NCBI GenBank assembly: GCA_963921825.1
Contig: OY997592.1
Coordinates: forward strand, 20,525,432 to 20,589,431
Length of the DNA: 64,000 nucleotides
Source of the DNA: Erodium maritimum
Taxonomy: Eukaryota > Streptophyta > Magnoliopsida > Geraniales > Geraniaceae
Direction: 5' to 3'
The position numbers were made by a program, and so were the translations under genes. This document shows positions 35,251 to 47,131 of the stretch, one piece after another; position 1 is the stretch's first letter, and the number at the start of each line of letters is the position of its first letter. Under the pieces are notes generated by a model. That model did no database searches and was not told the DNA's origin. It was given only the letters and a program-made list of their open reading frames with translations.

Positions 35251-35998
35251 TACTCCTACGACACTACTAAGTGTCACATGCATTTCCGATAATCGCTACG
35301 TTCCCGTAACATGCCTTTCTAATATTTAAATAAACCTACTTAACCCACGACACCCAGGTGTCACATGCAATTCTACTGTTAACTTTCCCCAGTCAGGGCC
35401 GAGATCCGGCTACTTTTCCCTACCTCGTGCGTGTTCTCCCAAAATCCAAACAACGAGCTCCGGTGATGATCTCATTCACTCACCCAGCTTTCCCTTGCCT
35501 CGGTCCGTGGCACGATCTAAAATAACAAAAATTTAAGGCACTTAACAACCCGCAGGAATAAACTGAAAATCATTAAACTCGATGCCCAAACTTAACCCCG
35601 ACAATGTCGATCACTCCCAAACTTCCCAATTACTCGACATTGTCGATAAGGGACCCGTAAAGGCCCGATTCGCCCGACGTGGCGAATCTGCCCAGGTTTT
35701 GTAAATGCCCTTACGGGGCTCCAAAAATTCCCGTTTTCGTTTCCACGGTCTTAGAATAATTCAAGGGTCCCAATGTACTTGACCGAATTTAATTCCGACT
35801 CCCGAGTCAATTAATTACCGTTTCAAGTTTCTAAAACACGTTAATTATAACTTTTCCAATTTAATTCCAATTTCGATTCGGTTAAGGATAAATGGTCCGG
35901 GGAACGTTTTAAACCTCCCGAACACTAAACCTGAGTACCCGAGCATGTGAGCCCCACCCGGCCCAACCTAGCCGTGGGCCCTAGGGCTTAAATGAGGC

Positions 35999-36080
35999 TC
36001 GGCCACCATGGTGGTGGCCGGCCCTAGCTCCGGCCAGCCACCTCCTATGGTGGCCGGCCACCCCCCATGGTGGCCGGGGC
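35999..36080. repeat. GGCCGGCCAC-rich palindromic cluster
   Basis: Repeated CCATGGTGGTGGCCGGCC and TGGTGGCCGGCCACC words form several overlapping palindromes in the Tekay-like LTR, comparable in style to the CCGTGAC arrays of copies A and D. Confidence 0.7.
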
Positions 36081-39000
36081 TTCTCCCGAGCCCCCGGTCA
36101 CCGGAAAACGTTCAATCAAACCTCCAACACCTCTAAAACGTCTCCAACAATTACCCTAACACCAAAACCACCTTAAACTAATAGTTTTACACAAACCCTA
36201 ACAATTGAAAATCAACAAAACGGGAATCGGTTCGGTGCTTACTCAAGAGGAGAACGAGGGGAACGAGGTTGCTCCTTGTCTTGAGACGATCCAAAGGTGA
36301 GATCTCATCCAAACCCTAGCTTTCCCTCTCTTCTCTCTTCTTCTTCTTCTCCTTCTCTCTCTAAACACTCTCTTCCTTTCTATTTCAAATAACTAACTCC
36401 AATTTCTATTTTTTTCTCTTTTTAATACACATGGCCGACCACCCTTGTCCTCTCATCTTCATTTTCCCCCCAAAACTAACACCACCACATAATGGACAAG
36501 TGTCAAATGGGTCCCACACCTTTTGGAAAATATCTCCTAGATATTTTCCAATCAGATTCGCGAAAAACGGACGTTTCAGGCCCCGAACGGGCACTTTTCC
36601 CAAGAAATTACGAAACTCGGCGGGCTACAAGGAAATGGCTCAACTAAGACCGCTGCGACGACGGTTTAGCTTTTTGGATCCAAAACGGTCCTCGAATGGA
36701 CCAAAACGTCTCTCGGTTGGCTTTTCCAGCGAAAAGTCAACATTTCCCAAATTGATTAGAAAGTTGCCTTGAGTCCCCCGGAACTCACTTTGGTCAATAA
36801 CGGGGTCAACTTAAGTCTGGTATGACACTCGGGGTCATTTTAGGTTCACTTAACTGTCAGTCTTAAATTTTTTAAATTTTTCTTGTTTTTCGCAGGTTTG
36901 ACTGGCGTTGACCGGGAGTGGTTATTACAATCTACCCCCTTAAAGGAATTTCGTCCGCGAAATTAGAATAACGCTCATAAAAGGTACAATAAACACGTAC
37001 CCTGATAGGTCTCGCGGTAGGTAGGGGATCCTGGGGTCCGGGAGTCGGTAACCGCGTACATTCTTCCCTCCGACTCCTGCTGCCTCTGACCCGGCGCACT
37101 GGCCGCTGGATACCCATAGCTCTGCTGCTGTCTCGGAGTTGGCGCGCTCGTAGAAGGCTGTGACGGTCTGGAATGCTGACTCTGACGAGGACGACCCCTG
37201 GGCGACTGTACTGTACGCGACTACTGCGGTCGCTGCGCTGACATTGCCCTCGACGGCTCACGGCACCACGCAATGGTGTGCCCAACCCGGCCGCATCGGA
37301 AATAGCCGATCTCGTCGACTCTCGACTACGTGCCCTGGCCCGTACAGCTGGTCGCCGGCTGCGTTGTGGGCCCTCCTTCCATCGGACACTCGCGACGGAG
37401 GCGGCCTCGCTGGCCGCAGGTATAGCACTTCGGCGCCCTCTCTGACGTGACTGGCCCAACTGATGCCACGGACCCCAGTTGTCTCGCTCCACCCTGATGA
37501 GTCGTTGGTCGGAAGAACCCCGTGGTCCTCTACCTCCGCGAGTCTCGTGAGTCGGACGACCCTGTGAAGCTGGTCGGCCGCTGTCAAACCTCGCGGGTCC
37601 TGGCTGCATCCCGAATCCCCTGCTCCACCGTCGCTGCGGTGTCCACGAGATCTGTGTACTTCCGCAGTCTCAAGGCGAGAACCTGGTTCCGAATCCCCAG
37701 CCTCAGTCATCCCTGGAACCGCAGGCAACGGTTCTGCTCGGTCATCACCATCTCCGGCGCGAATCTGGCCAAGGTCGTGAATCTGGCCTCGTACTCTGCT
37801 ACCGTCATCCCCTCCTGCTCCAGATGCAGAAACTGCCGATGTCGCTCCAACCGAGCCGACTCGGGAAAGTATTGTTCCAGAGTCGTCGACCCCTACTCCA
37901 ACACTTATAATGAGGGTTGAAAGGATCGCATGAGTTCAAATGGGGAGGAGACCAAAATCAACGAAGTCAGAATTTAGCACCTCTCGGGTTCAATTAGAGA
38001 TCTCAAAATCTGGGCCAACAACAAATAAATCCTCAACCTCAGTAAAACTAAGTTAATCCCTCATATATGGATTTAATTTTAAGACTAACGCAACATCAAG
38101 AGGAGAAGGACAAACAGATAATACAAATGCTCAAGAAACAAGCGAAGACAGATTCCACTTTGAGAACAATGCAGACTCGGTTGAGACATGTAGCCACATC
38201 CATAAGCTCCAAAGCTCCAAGATATCTTCCTAGTGACATAGAGAAAAACCCTAGAGAAAGTGCAAATGCAATAAACACCAAGAGTGGAAAGGTGGTGGAA
38301 GAAAACAACGAAGTTGATAAAGAGTTACCAAAAGAAATTTATATATAGCAAATTAAAGAGGAAGAGCAAGAAAGCTTAATAGAGGTAGAAGGCAGAAGAC
38401 ACGGCCCATGTAAGAAGGTAAGGGAGCCCGTGATTGATTCAGAAACTCGGACTCCACCTTTCCCTTTCCCTCTTGTTCCTAAGAAATCTAAATATGATGA
38501 GTAGTATGTTAAATTCTTGAGTATGTTTAAAAAGCTTGAGATCAATATTCATTTTCTAGATGAAATTAAAAGTATACATGCTTATGATAAATTTATAAAG
38601 GACATTATAGCTAATAAAAGGAAGTTGAATGTGAATGAAAGGATAAACTTAAGTGAGGAGTGTTCTGCTATCCTACATAATAAATTGCCCGTAAGTTGAA
38701 GGACCTAAGTAGTTTTACTTTACCTTGTGAGATGAGGTCCTTTTCGCTTGCTAAGGCTTTATGTGATTTAGAAGCTAGCATAAATTTAATGTCTTTGAAT
38801 GTTTTCTAGAAATTAGGATTAGGAGAAGAACCAAAACAAAAAAAAATTATAAGCTAAAAATTTATTAAGCAGTCATTCTACCAGAAAGTAGAACAAAACA
38901 AGAAACGATCCTGAAAAATGATCATTTCCTCAGACCGATATAGCTTCGAGAGCAATACAAAAAAGAAAAAAAAACAAAACCAGACAAGGAGATGACAAGA

Positions 39001-40144
39001 AAATCATGTTATCCTCCTTGCCTACGACCTATCCGAGTTCAAACACATAAACCGGTTAGAAACCGAGATAGGAATCATAACATTTCTTGAAGACGATTCA
39101 AAGTAGTCCTCGTCTTCATTGTCCTCGACGTCCTCCTCAGAACGTTGAGGGACGTCTAAAGACTGCTTAAGCATCAAAGGGGCAAGGTCGAAAGCCTTTT
39201 TTCCAAATTTAGAGCAAAAACTCCAATCCTCGGAGCTATCCTTCTTAGCAATATCTGTAAGAACCGCCCCCGGTCGAACCGGTAAATTTTGGGGAAAGTT
39301 GACTTTCCGCTGGAAAAGTCAACGATGACTCCGGGAGTCATTCGGGACCTTTCCGGGACCCAAAAAGCTTAGTCGTCATTACGATTAGCTTAGTTGGGTC
39401 GCTTCCTTTCAAACGGCTGTTTTTGTGAAAAAGTCAACCCGGGGTCAATTTCGGTCAAATCAAGGGTCTTAAGGAATTAATTTAAATAGGCTGAGATATT
39501 TTGGGTAGACGTGGACCCCACATGGTATGTGTCCATGCTGGCTTGGAAGAGAAGAAATGGGTCTAGAAAGACCCATTTGCCCTCACTTGAGCCAAGAAGA
39601 AGGAAGGGACTTAAAGGGGGCAATCTAGACTTTCCTAGCTTAGGTTTTAAGGCAATTTGGAGGGCATTTCAGCTCACATTTCACATTGTGGCCGAAAATC
39701 ACACAAGGAGAGAGAGAGAGAAAATAAGAGTTCTTAGCTTGAAGAAGAAGAAGAAAGTGGAGAAATGAAGCTCCTTTGGTGGTTTTTCTTCTCAAATCTC
39801 CTCCAAAACTAGTTCTTTTTCATCCCCTTTCCATTCCTAAGGTAAATCTTCAAACCAAATTCGTTTTTGTTGAAATCTAATTTGTGGGTTTGCTAGAAAA
39901 AGGCATGATCTAGTTGGGTTTCCATGGATGTTGGGTTTTTGAGGTTTAAGTAGATGATTTGTGACTAAAAATAGGTTTGGATGATGAAATCTCTTTGGGT
40001 TTGTGTTGTTTTGATGAAATCCATTTGGGTATTGAAGTATTGAGGTTTATGGGACTGATTTAGAGGTTTTTGGTTGATAAAAATGGAGTTTTGAGGGTTT
40101 AATTTCGGGGAGAAGAAGCTAGAGGAAGAAAAAGGTCGGAACAG

Positions 40145-40340
40145 TCAGACCCGTCACGGATCCGTGACGGGCACCGTGACGGAGCGCGTCACGGCTCCGT
40201 GACGGAGCGCGTCACGGCTCCGTGACGGAGGCCGTGACGGCACACGTCACGGTTCCGTGACGTCACCCGTGACGGGGAACCTCACGGTTCCGTGACCTGA
40301 ACCGTCACGGAGTACGTCAAGGCTCCGTGACCCAAACCGT
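40145..40340. repeat. Palindromic CCGTGAC/GTCACGG array, copy D
   Basis: About ten alternating units of CGTCACGGNTCCGTGACG type, the longest such array in the window. Each unit is a near-perfect palindrome, and adjacent units can pair with each other as well. Confidence 0.88.
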
Positions 40341-41109
40341 GGTAGATCAGATTTGGGCCTTTTGGGCCCATTTTGGTGTTTTCGAGTAATTAGAAGGGCT
40401 ACCTTTAACCGATCCTTTGGGGGTTAATTGGTAATGTTTTCTCTCTAAAACCGCTCTTGAATTACTCTTAATTCTCGTATTGCTTTGTAATTTTAGACTT
40501 CGGTTCTGAGCACGACGGAGGAGGCTACTAGGCGACTCAAGTTGACTAAGTGTTTGGATAGCGATCGAGGTAGGGAAAAGTAGCGGATACCGGTTTAATT
40601 GCGGAAAGTTACTAGTATGCATATAGGTTTGATTAAATGATATAACTATAGAATTGCCTGTGTAATGTGAGAAATGAGTGAAATGAGTGATAGCTTGCGG
40701 GCCATGTCGTGCTCGTATGTTTGGGAATTGTCGTGCTGTAGAATTGTATGTGGGCCATGTCGTGCCCTTAGGATTGCGTGTTGGTTGCGGTGTTATGATT
40801 GATGACTTGTGATGCTTGATATGTGGTTTATCCATTGTTAGATTGAGGATCATGATATGGTATGCTCGGTATGATATGTGTGGTATGACGTGAACTTGCC
40901 TTGAAATATGATCGGGTGAATGATAAACCGATGTGGTGTGTTCAGTAAGATTGGTTGGTTTGGTAAGCTGTTAATTGAACTACGGCTGTGTGATGTGTTC
41001 GAGATATTCGTGGGTGTGATCCGAAACGATATGTTCTGAGACGAGGTATTCCGGTACGATACCTACATCGAGGGGTATGCCGGTGTAGGGTGGTATCTAG
41101 GGCGACGGG

Positions 41110-42270
41110 TGAGCATCGGCCGGTACCTGCCCAAAATCCCAAACCCGTTACCCAAACCGTTTTTCCCGGTTACATAAAACCCGTACCCATCCCCATCACC
41201 GGTCGCTAAAGGGAAGGCCGATAACCGCCCATCCTCATTACCGATCGAGGACAGTTATAACCAACCAACCCAGGCCCAATGGGCTTCTTATTGGGCCTAC
41301 TGAAATGAACATTTAACCATTCAAACATTCAAGTTAATTCCTACAATTCAAACTTAATTTCACACAATTTAACTTAACTCCATAAACCTGTCTATTATAA
41401 AACTGATTTCAGTTTAAATGCTTCAAACATTCAAACAAAACACAACAATACCTACAACTAATACCTCATAATCATATAAAACATCGTATTTTACACAACA
41501 CGGTCTAAGAAACCGTTTTTGTTGTACAACACAAAAAGTTGAACAAAAAAATCAGTTTTAACTAAACTGAAATCGACCTATTACAACAAAAAAAATCAGA
41601 TTCAAGGTCATCAAAAGTCTTGAAATCTCTTGCAATCAAGGTACCTACCAACCAAAATACATAAAAGGATTAAGAGTAATACTTGAACTTGATAGCTGAA
41701 GTAAATTGACGAAAATAAGAATTACAAAAAACAGAAACTGAACATAAACTTTAATATTACCACATACTAGTTGCTTATCACATTATATTAGATACACCTA
41801 TTGGGGTGGTCAAGTCCTCAATTTCTGAAAATCAAATATAAACATATATAAGACTAATAAAAATAACAAACAAATCAAACAACGAAATAAAGTAAAACAG
41901 AAAATTATAAAGTCAATTATACCATCATCTCCTACTTGCATTTCTTCCATCTCTTTGATTAATGAGGATAAAGAAGCAGCTACTATTGGCTCACCCTTCA
42001 ACCAATCTTTGGTACACAAAAGAGCTTGTACCATCCTAGTGCTCAACGAACTCCTATGTTGCTTGATTACCCTACTGCTACAGTGCCGACCGGTTCGGGT
42101 TTAACCGGTTTTCTGGTCTGAAAACCGGTCAAACCCGTTGACCAGGCCGGTTCACCTATTTCCAACCCATACCCGCCCGTGGTTAGGTTGGTTTCGGGTT
42201 TTCCGGTGACGGGGACGGCCGGAGATGGTCGGTTTACGGTGATGGGCAGATTTTTACTTAGCTCTAAGGC
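41110..42270 (-). mobile_element. hAT-derived fragment inside LTR copy D
   Basis: Absent from the sister LTR copies at this place. A minus-strand frame at 41810-42046 begins STRMVQALLCTKDWL, matching the hAT transposase C-terminal dimerisation end (normally S-xTVEALxCxxDWL), followed by an acidic stretch, then unrelated residues. The ends are rich in ACCCG/CGGGT words (CAAACCCGTTACCC at left, TGGTTAGGTTGGTTTCGGG at right), typical of hAT subterminal regions. Borders are approximate and the 8-base duplication was not found. Confidence 0.6.
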
Positions 42271-42299
42271 CGAGGGTGTTGTCCCACGTACGCGGTCCC

Positions 42300-42530
42300 C
42301 TGGTGTTACTAGTTCCGGTACGATACCTGCATCGATGGGGTATGCCGGTGTAGGGTATCTAGGCTGAGGATGGTGTGATCCGTACCCCGATGCTGTGTGG
42401 TCCGGGAAGACATCTAGGCCAATGTTGTGTGGTCCGGTATGATGTATCGTGATTTATACCCCGATGTCGTGTTTCCGGGAAGATATATAGGCCGATGTTG
42501 TGTGGTCCGGTACGATATGGTTGAGTCGGG
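42300..42530 (+). repeat. Minisatellite in LTR copy D
   Basis: Loose units of CCGGTACGATACCTGCATCG, ACCCCGATGNNGTGTNGTCC and GGCCGATGTTGTGTGGTCCG. The left part of the same array lies before the hAT insert at 41040-41110. Same relative place as the arrays of copies A-C. Confidence 0.7.
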
Positions 42531-42775
42531 TTGTGGACAACCGACAGAGTTCGGGGACTGCTGTACGGGACGTGTGGTTGTTTTATTGTGTGTTATGTGC
42601 TTGATGATTGGATAATTGATGTGATTTGAGTGTGATATTGGTCATGTAAGTATGTTTTGTGATTGGGTGATTTCCGTGGTTGTCATTAGTTGTTGTGCCT
42701 TGCTAGTACGCCCTAATTGGACGGTTACCCGTGGTAGTGAGCGGTTAACTCATCACCTTAACTACTTTTTCCTAC

Positions 42776-42789
42776 TGAGCGAAAGCTCA
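42776..42789 (+). promoter_or_regulatory. Conserved LTR palindrome, copy D
   Basis: TGAGCGAAAGCTCA framed by CCTAC and CCCC, 284 bases from the LTR end. Arms as in copy C. Confidence 0.55.
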
Positions 42790-45700
42790 CCCCTTTACTT
42801 TACTGTTCCACAAGTCTTGAGCGAGATTTGATCTAGCGGGATTCTCGGAGCTTGGGAGCTAGTGAGAGTCTTAGTCTAGTATGGTCTAGAGACGTACTTT
42901 CTCTTTTGTACTAAACATCTTTATTACTTGATTTCCGAGCTGTTGACTCGTATCGTCAGATTTACTGGTTGAATTATCATTTTGGAACTTATTTCTCTTA
43001 AAATTCACTTTTATTATTATTGTTTCTTAGTTCACGTCTCGAGTCCGGTCAAAACCGGATTTAGGGCGTGACAATATCCACAATAAGGCTTCTCGGATTA
43101 CCTCCTTTAACTGCAAAAGTTTTAGCTCTTGTCTGATAAACAATGGTCAGAGGAACAATCTCCTTTGGCTGACCCTTCTTTGGATGGCCACATTTTTTAG
43201 GTTGGGCCTTATTTGAGTCGCAGTGATTGGTACCGAAGGCTTGAGAATAGCCTCCTTCCACGGACTTTGTTCCTCAGTAGGATTACAGGCTACTTCCAAA
43301 ACACCAGAACCCATTTCTTTCTGAACGTTTGGGCTTGAGCCTAAAACCATGACCTGCAGGCCATCTCCAATCTCCAATTGAGTCTGTCCAGTTAAAGGAG
43401 CCTGACCCAAACCAGTACGGGCTTCAGACGCAGCCCAACCTTGAGCCTCAACGTTAATTGAGTCCGGAACGACGACCTCGTCTGCGTTTAGTCCTTCTTC
43501 CCCATCACGAAAATGATCTGACGCAGAATCATCGGCCTGATTTTTCGGATTTACAACAACAGCCAAATCAGAAACAATATCACATTTCTTCGAAATAGGG
43601 ATTCGAAAATCAAACTTCCGTGAATCCTGGGATAAACGTATCAAGAAGGATTTGACAATGGGTTGTACAGTCGCCGGAATAACGACCTCCATCAAATGAC
43701 TGTCAGAACCACTCTGTATTCCAAGCAAAACTTTCGCAGGAGTAAATTTCCGATCCAAAAAAAGGAATCCCCATTGATCGGGTACGCGCCAACGCCACAA
43801 ACAGAATATAGTCATTAAACTTAAAGCCATTGAACGTTTTAACAACCATGGTTGCGGCTTCCGGCGATAAGAAAGTGACGAACCCAAATAGGTTACCTAT
43901 CCTGTTCGGATGTTTCACAATCGAGCAAGACGAGATCTCACCAAATGGTCCGAAAGTTTGAAAAACGCAGTGGTCCGTAAATCCAAATGGTAAATTGCAA
44001 ATGAAGAGCTCATTAGGAGTCACCTGTTTTGGTTGATCCACGGTATCATCCACAGGGTCATCCTGCATCTCCACTCCGATTGAAGCACCATCACTCAAAC
44101 CAAAGATATGGATTGTGTCTCCCTCGATCGCATGCTATGTAACAAGAGATTGAGATGCCTCGTTTTGCACTACCGGAACAGTTTCAGTAGGACACGCCTC
44201 CTCCTGATCCGGGACAGAGTTCCCAGTGATGGTTCTCTTTTCTACAAGGTCCGAACGAGAAAGATAAGTTAACTTATCCTTGTCCTCAGTTTCGGTAACA
44301 TAAGAACCAACTCCTCCCTTTTTCGAATCAAGATCTGCTTTGGAAGCCTTCGATTTGGCTAAGATCCTCACCTTACGGTCCTCTTTAACAGGACTAACAA
44401 AAGAAACCTTCTTACTAGAGTCTTGAACAACAACAACTACCTTGGGAACCTTCGGTTTAGCCAGTTTTCTATGTCTACCCTTCTGAACAAGTCCACATTT
44501 CGTCCCCGAGACATTCAAGCCACCAGAAACCTTCTCTCGGCCCTTCTTGTTGATGACCTTTTCTCGACCCTTTTTTGTCATTATGTGTAACACCTGCAAC
44601 TAAAGTGAAATACTCTTCATATAAAGACAATAACGTAGTACAAAAGGCAGAGAAAGAGAGGAAAGTCTCCATGGTGACTAGTTCTATCCACTGATAAACC
44701 CAACTTCACCAGCGAAACAATTGATTCTGAAATCAACAAGCCTCTACGTCGGAATCGCGAAAACTGGGTTCAACGCAGACTTCGCGCCGATGGTAGAAGC
44801 GATCGGACGAGATCTATGACGGCACAGTCAGGTCCAGAACAGGGAGGCCGTGACGAGCCAGAGAGAGACGTGTCAGAGGCGTGCATGCGTTGTGGAGAGG
44901 AAGACAAAGCGGATAAATGATATGTCTTTACAACTAGTTGATAAATCTATTAAGTATGCTAGAGGGATACTAGAGGATGTTTTGGTTAAAGTTGATAAAT
45001 TTATATTTCCTGATGATTTTGTTATATTGGATATGCAGAAAGATTATGAGATACCCCTAATCATAGGAAGGCCATTTTTTTACCACAACACAGGCTTTTA
45101 TTAATATAGAGCAAGGAAAATTGACTATTCCCTCTAGCTAGGAGTAAGTCGTGTTTGATGCTTTAAAATCCCTTAAACATGTTATATTTGATAATACTTA
45201 TTATAGAATTGATGCCATAGATTCTGAAATGTAGGAAAACTATGTTCCTGATGATCCTTTATTTGCATGCCTAAGTAATGACATTGGTACCACTTGTGAG
45301 CCGTCACAAGAAGACATAGCAGAGATAGTCAATCTCGTGGAGGCATGTCCTCGATGGAAGAGGAATAGGCCCCATATTAACCTCACTTTGGAGGCGAGGC
45401 AAGGGCCTATGCTAAAGCCCTCTACTGAGGAAACCCTTGAGCTCGAATTAAAACCCCTCTCGGATAGTTTAAAACATGTCTTTAAATGAAGACAATACTT
45501 TTCCATTCATAATTTATTTTGAATTGTCTTCTCTACAGGAGTAAAAGCTAATGAGGGTGCTCAAGGATCACAAAAAATGCATTAGGGTGGATAATAACTG
45601 ATATAAGAGGGATTAGCCCTTTAATGTGCATTCATAATATTCTCATGGAGGATAACTACAAACCAATTGTGCAATCTCAAAGGAGGTTAAACCCATTTAC

Positions 45701-46110
45701 GAAAGAGGTAGTAAAGAAAGAAATAATAAAGTTATTGGACGCATATATTATCTACTCTATTTCAGATATTGTTTGGGTTAATTCTATTCAATGTGTACCT
45801 AATAAAGGGGGGATGACGGTAGTGACAAATGATAAGAATGAGTTAATTGTCACTTGAACTGTCACAAGGTGGAGAGTATGCATATACCATATAAAATTAA
45901 ATGATGATACCCGAAAAGACCATTTCCCGCTACCCTTTATTGATCAAATTTTAGAAAAACTAGCTAGTCGTGAATATTATTGCTTTTTAGATGGATATAG
46001 TGGGTACAACCTAATTGCTTTATCTCCCGAGGACCAAGAGAAAACAACATTAACTTTCCTTTATGAAATATTTTCATATAGACGAACACCTTTTGGTGAT
46101 TACTTGGAAG

Positions 46111-47131
46111 CATGGTTCTAAAAGTCGCTAGGCGCTAGTCGGGCGGCTAAGGCCTTCGGGGATTAATCGGGGACTAGTCGGAGATTAATCGGGGATTAAT
46201 CGGATTTGTATTTTTTAATTTTTTTTATTATTTCTCAATAAATATATTATTATATAAAATATATTTATCCAATTATATATAATTAATATAAACAAAATAT
46301 GAATTTTATTATATATAAAATAATAAAAAAATATTTTAAACATCTAAAAATGTGTTACATTCATATTTTTATAAGACATAAGTTTAAATAAACAACATTA
46401 GCAGTATATGGTGGTCCAATTTTGACTCTTTTCCAGAATACGAGTTACTGCAACATAAAATTTTGAAACTTTTATAGTTAAAAAACTTGATAAAGATATG
46501 AGAACCAAATGTTTCTCTCAAAGTAAATTAATCAGATTATGTGTAAATAGAGTTAAAACTGAAAAGAATAAAACTAATTAGTTATTATGTTTTTTGTGTG
46601 AAAAGTTAGTTATTAAGTTAGATAATTCTCCTATGATATTCTCATACTTAATTAGTTATTTAATTCTTTTATATAAATTAATATAATAGAATATGGTGTT
46701 AAATGAAGATGAAAAATAGGCATTGAACCTGACATGGACATATAAGTAATAGGAGGAGGATTTGAACGCAAAAGCTAGTTCCACATCGAGTAAAAAAGGA
46801 CACAATTTTTTTTTTGCTACTCTATAAAATTGATAGCAACTAATCATTTACTATGGCAGTAAGACATAGCTCTTTGATGGGCCTTTAATGTGTTTGGGCC
46901 TTCTGAGTTCAGAACAGTAAAACTTTTTTTAAAAGGACAGTTTAAAATTTTATGGATGCGACCCGTTGACCCAGGCGCCGACCTCCGACTTATCGGCCCG
47001 ATTTGCCCGATTAAGTTCGTAAAGTCGGATCAACCGACTTGGGCCGCCCGACTACACCAAGTCGGGTCGGCATACATGAAAATAACGCCCAGGCGGGCGC
47101 CTAGACGCTGGGCACGATTTTTAGAACACTG
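46111..47131. mobile_element. Non-autonomous hAT-type element, 1021 bases
   Basis: Perfect 8-base target duplication CTTGGAAG at 46103-46110 and 47132-47139. The ends CATGGTTCTAAAAGTCGCTA and, inverted, CAGTGTTCTAAAAATCGTGC pair imperfectly. The left subterminal region repeats GGGGATTAATCGG. The interior is AT-rich with no transposase. It interrupts the Athila reverse transcriptase region, where removing it and one duplication restores a continuous DNA match. Confidence 0.85.

Larger units (their letters stand above)
33574..37887 (-). mobile_element. Tekay/Del-like gypsy element, partial
   Basis: On the minus strand: a gag remnant (36930-37887), a polypurine tract (AAGGGGGTAGAT) and one LTR of 3356 bases (33574-36929, TGTAATAACCACTCC to GGGGCGTGACA). 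The gag part shows the retrotransposon gag pattern (STTLEQYFPESARLERHR, FLHLEQEGMTVAEYE) and two CC-type knuckle stretches. No pol is seen. The CCTTTAAGGGGGTAGAT join is typical of Tekay/Del chromoviruses and gives the direction for the other long LTRs in the window. Fossil, broken, inside the Athila copy. Confidence 0.85.
39256..43073 (+). mobile_element. Solo gypsy LTR copy D, with hAT insert
   Basis: TGTAAGAACCGCC at 39256 to GGGCGTGACA ending at 43073, flanked by the perfect duplication ATATC (39251-39255 and 43074-43078). 3818 bases including a hAT-derived block of about 1.1 kb. No internal region. It interrupts the RRM retroposon, which interrupts the Athila, which dates it as one of the younger layers. 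Confidence 0.92.
38845..44905 (-). mobile_element. RRM-coding retroposon (BNR-LINE ORF1 type), interrupted by solo LTR D
   Basis: Minus-strand unit of about 2.2 kb once LTR D is removed: a leader from about 44905 and a protein frame 44599-43073, continuing 39250 to about 39030. Its start region is basic, with KKGREKV repeated. An RNA recognition motif follows at about 44040-43790 (LFICNLPFGFTDHCVFQTFG, then GNLFGFVTFLSPEAA). An acidic end has SEEDVEDNEDEDYFESS. One in-frame stop lies at 44135-44137, before the RRM, and the frame shifts near 43800-43890. RRM-bearing ORF1 defines the BNR clade of plant LINEs. No ORF2 is seen; the 3' end follows within about 190 bases. It could instead be a retrocopy of a host RRM gene. 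Confidence 0.55.
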
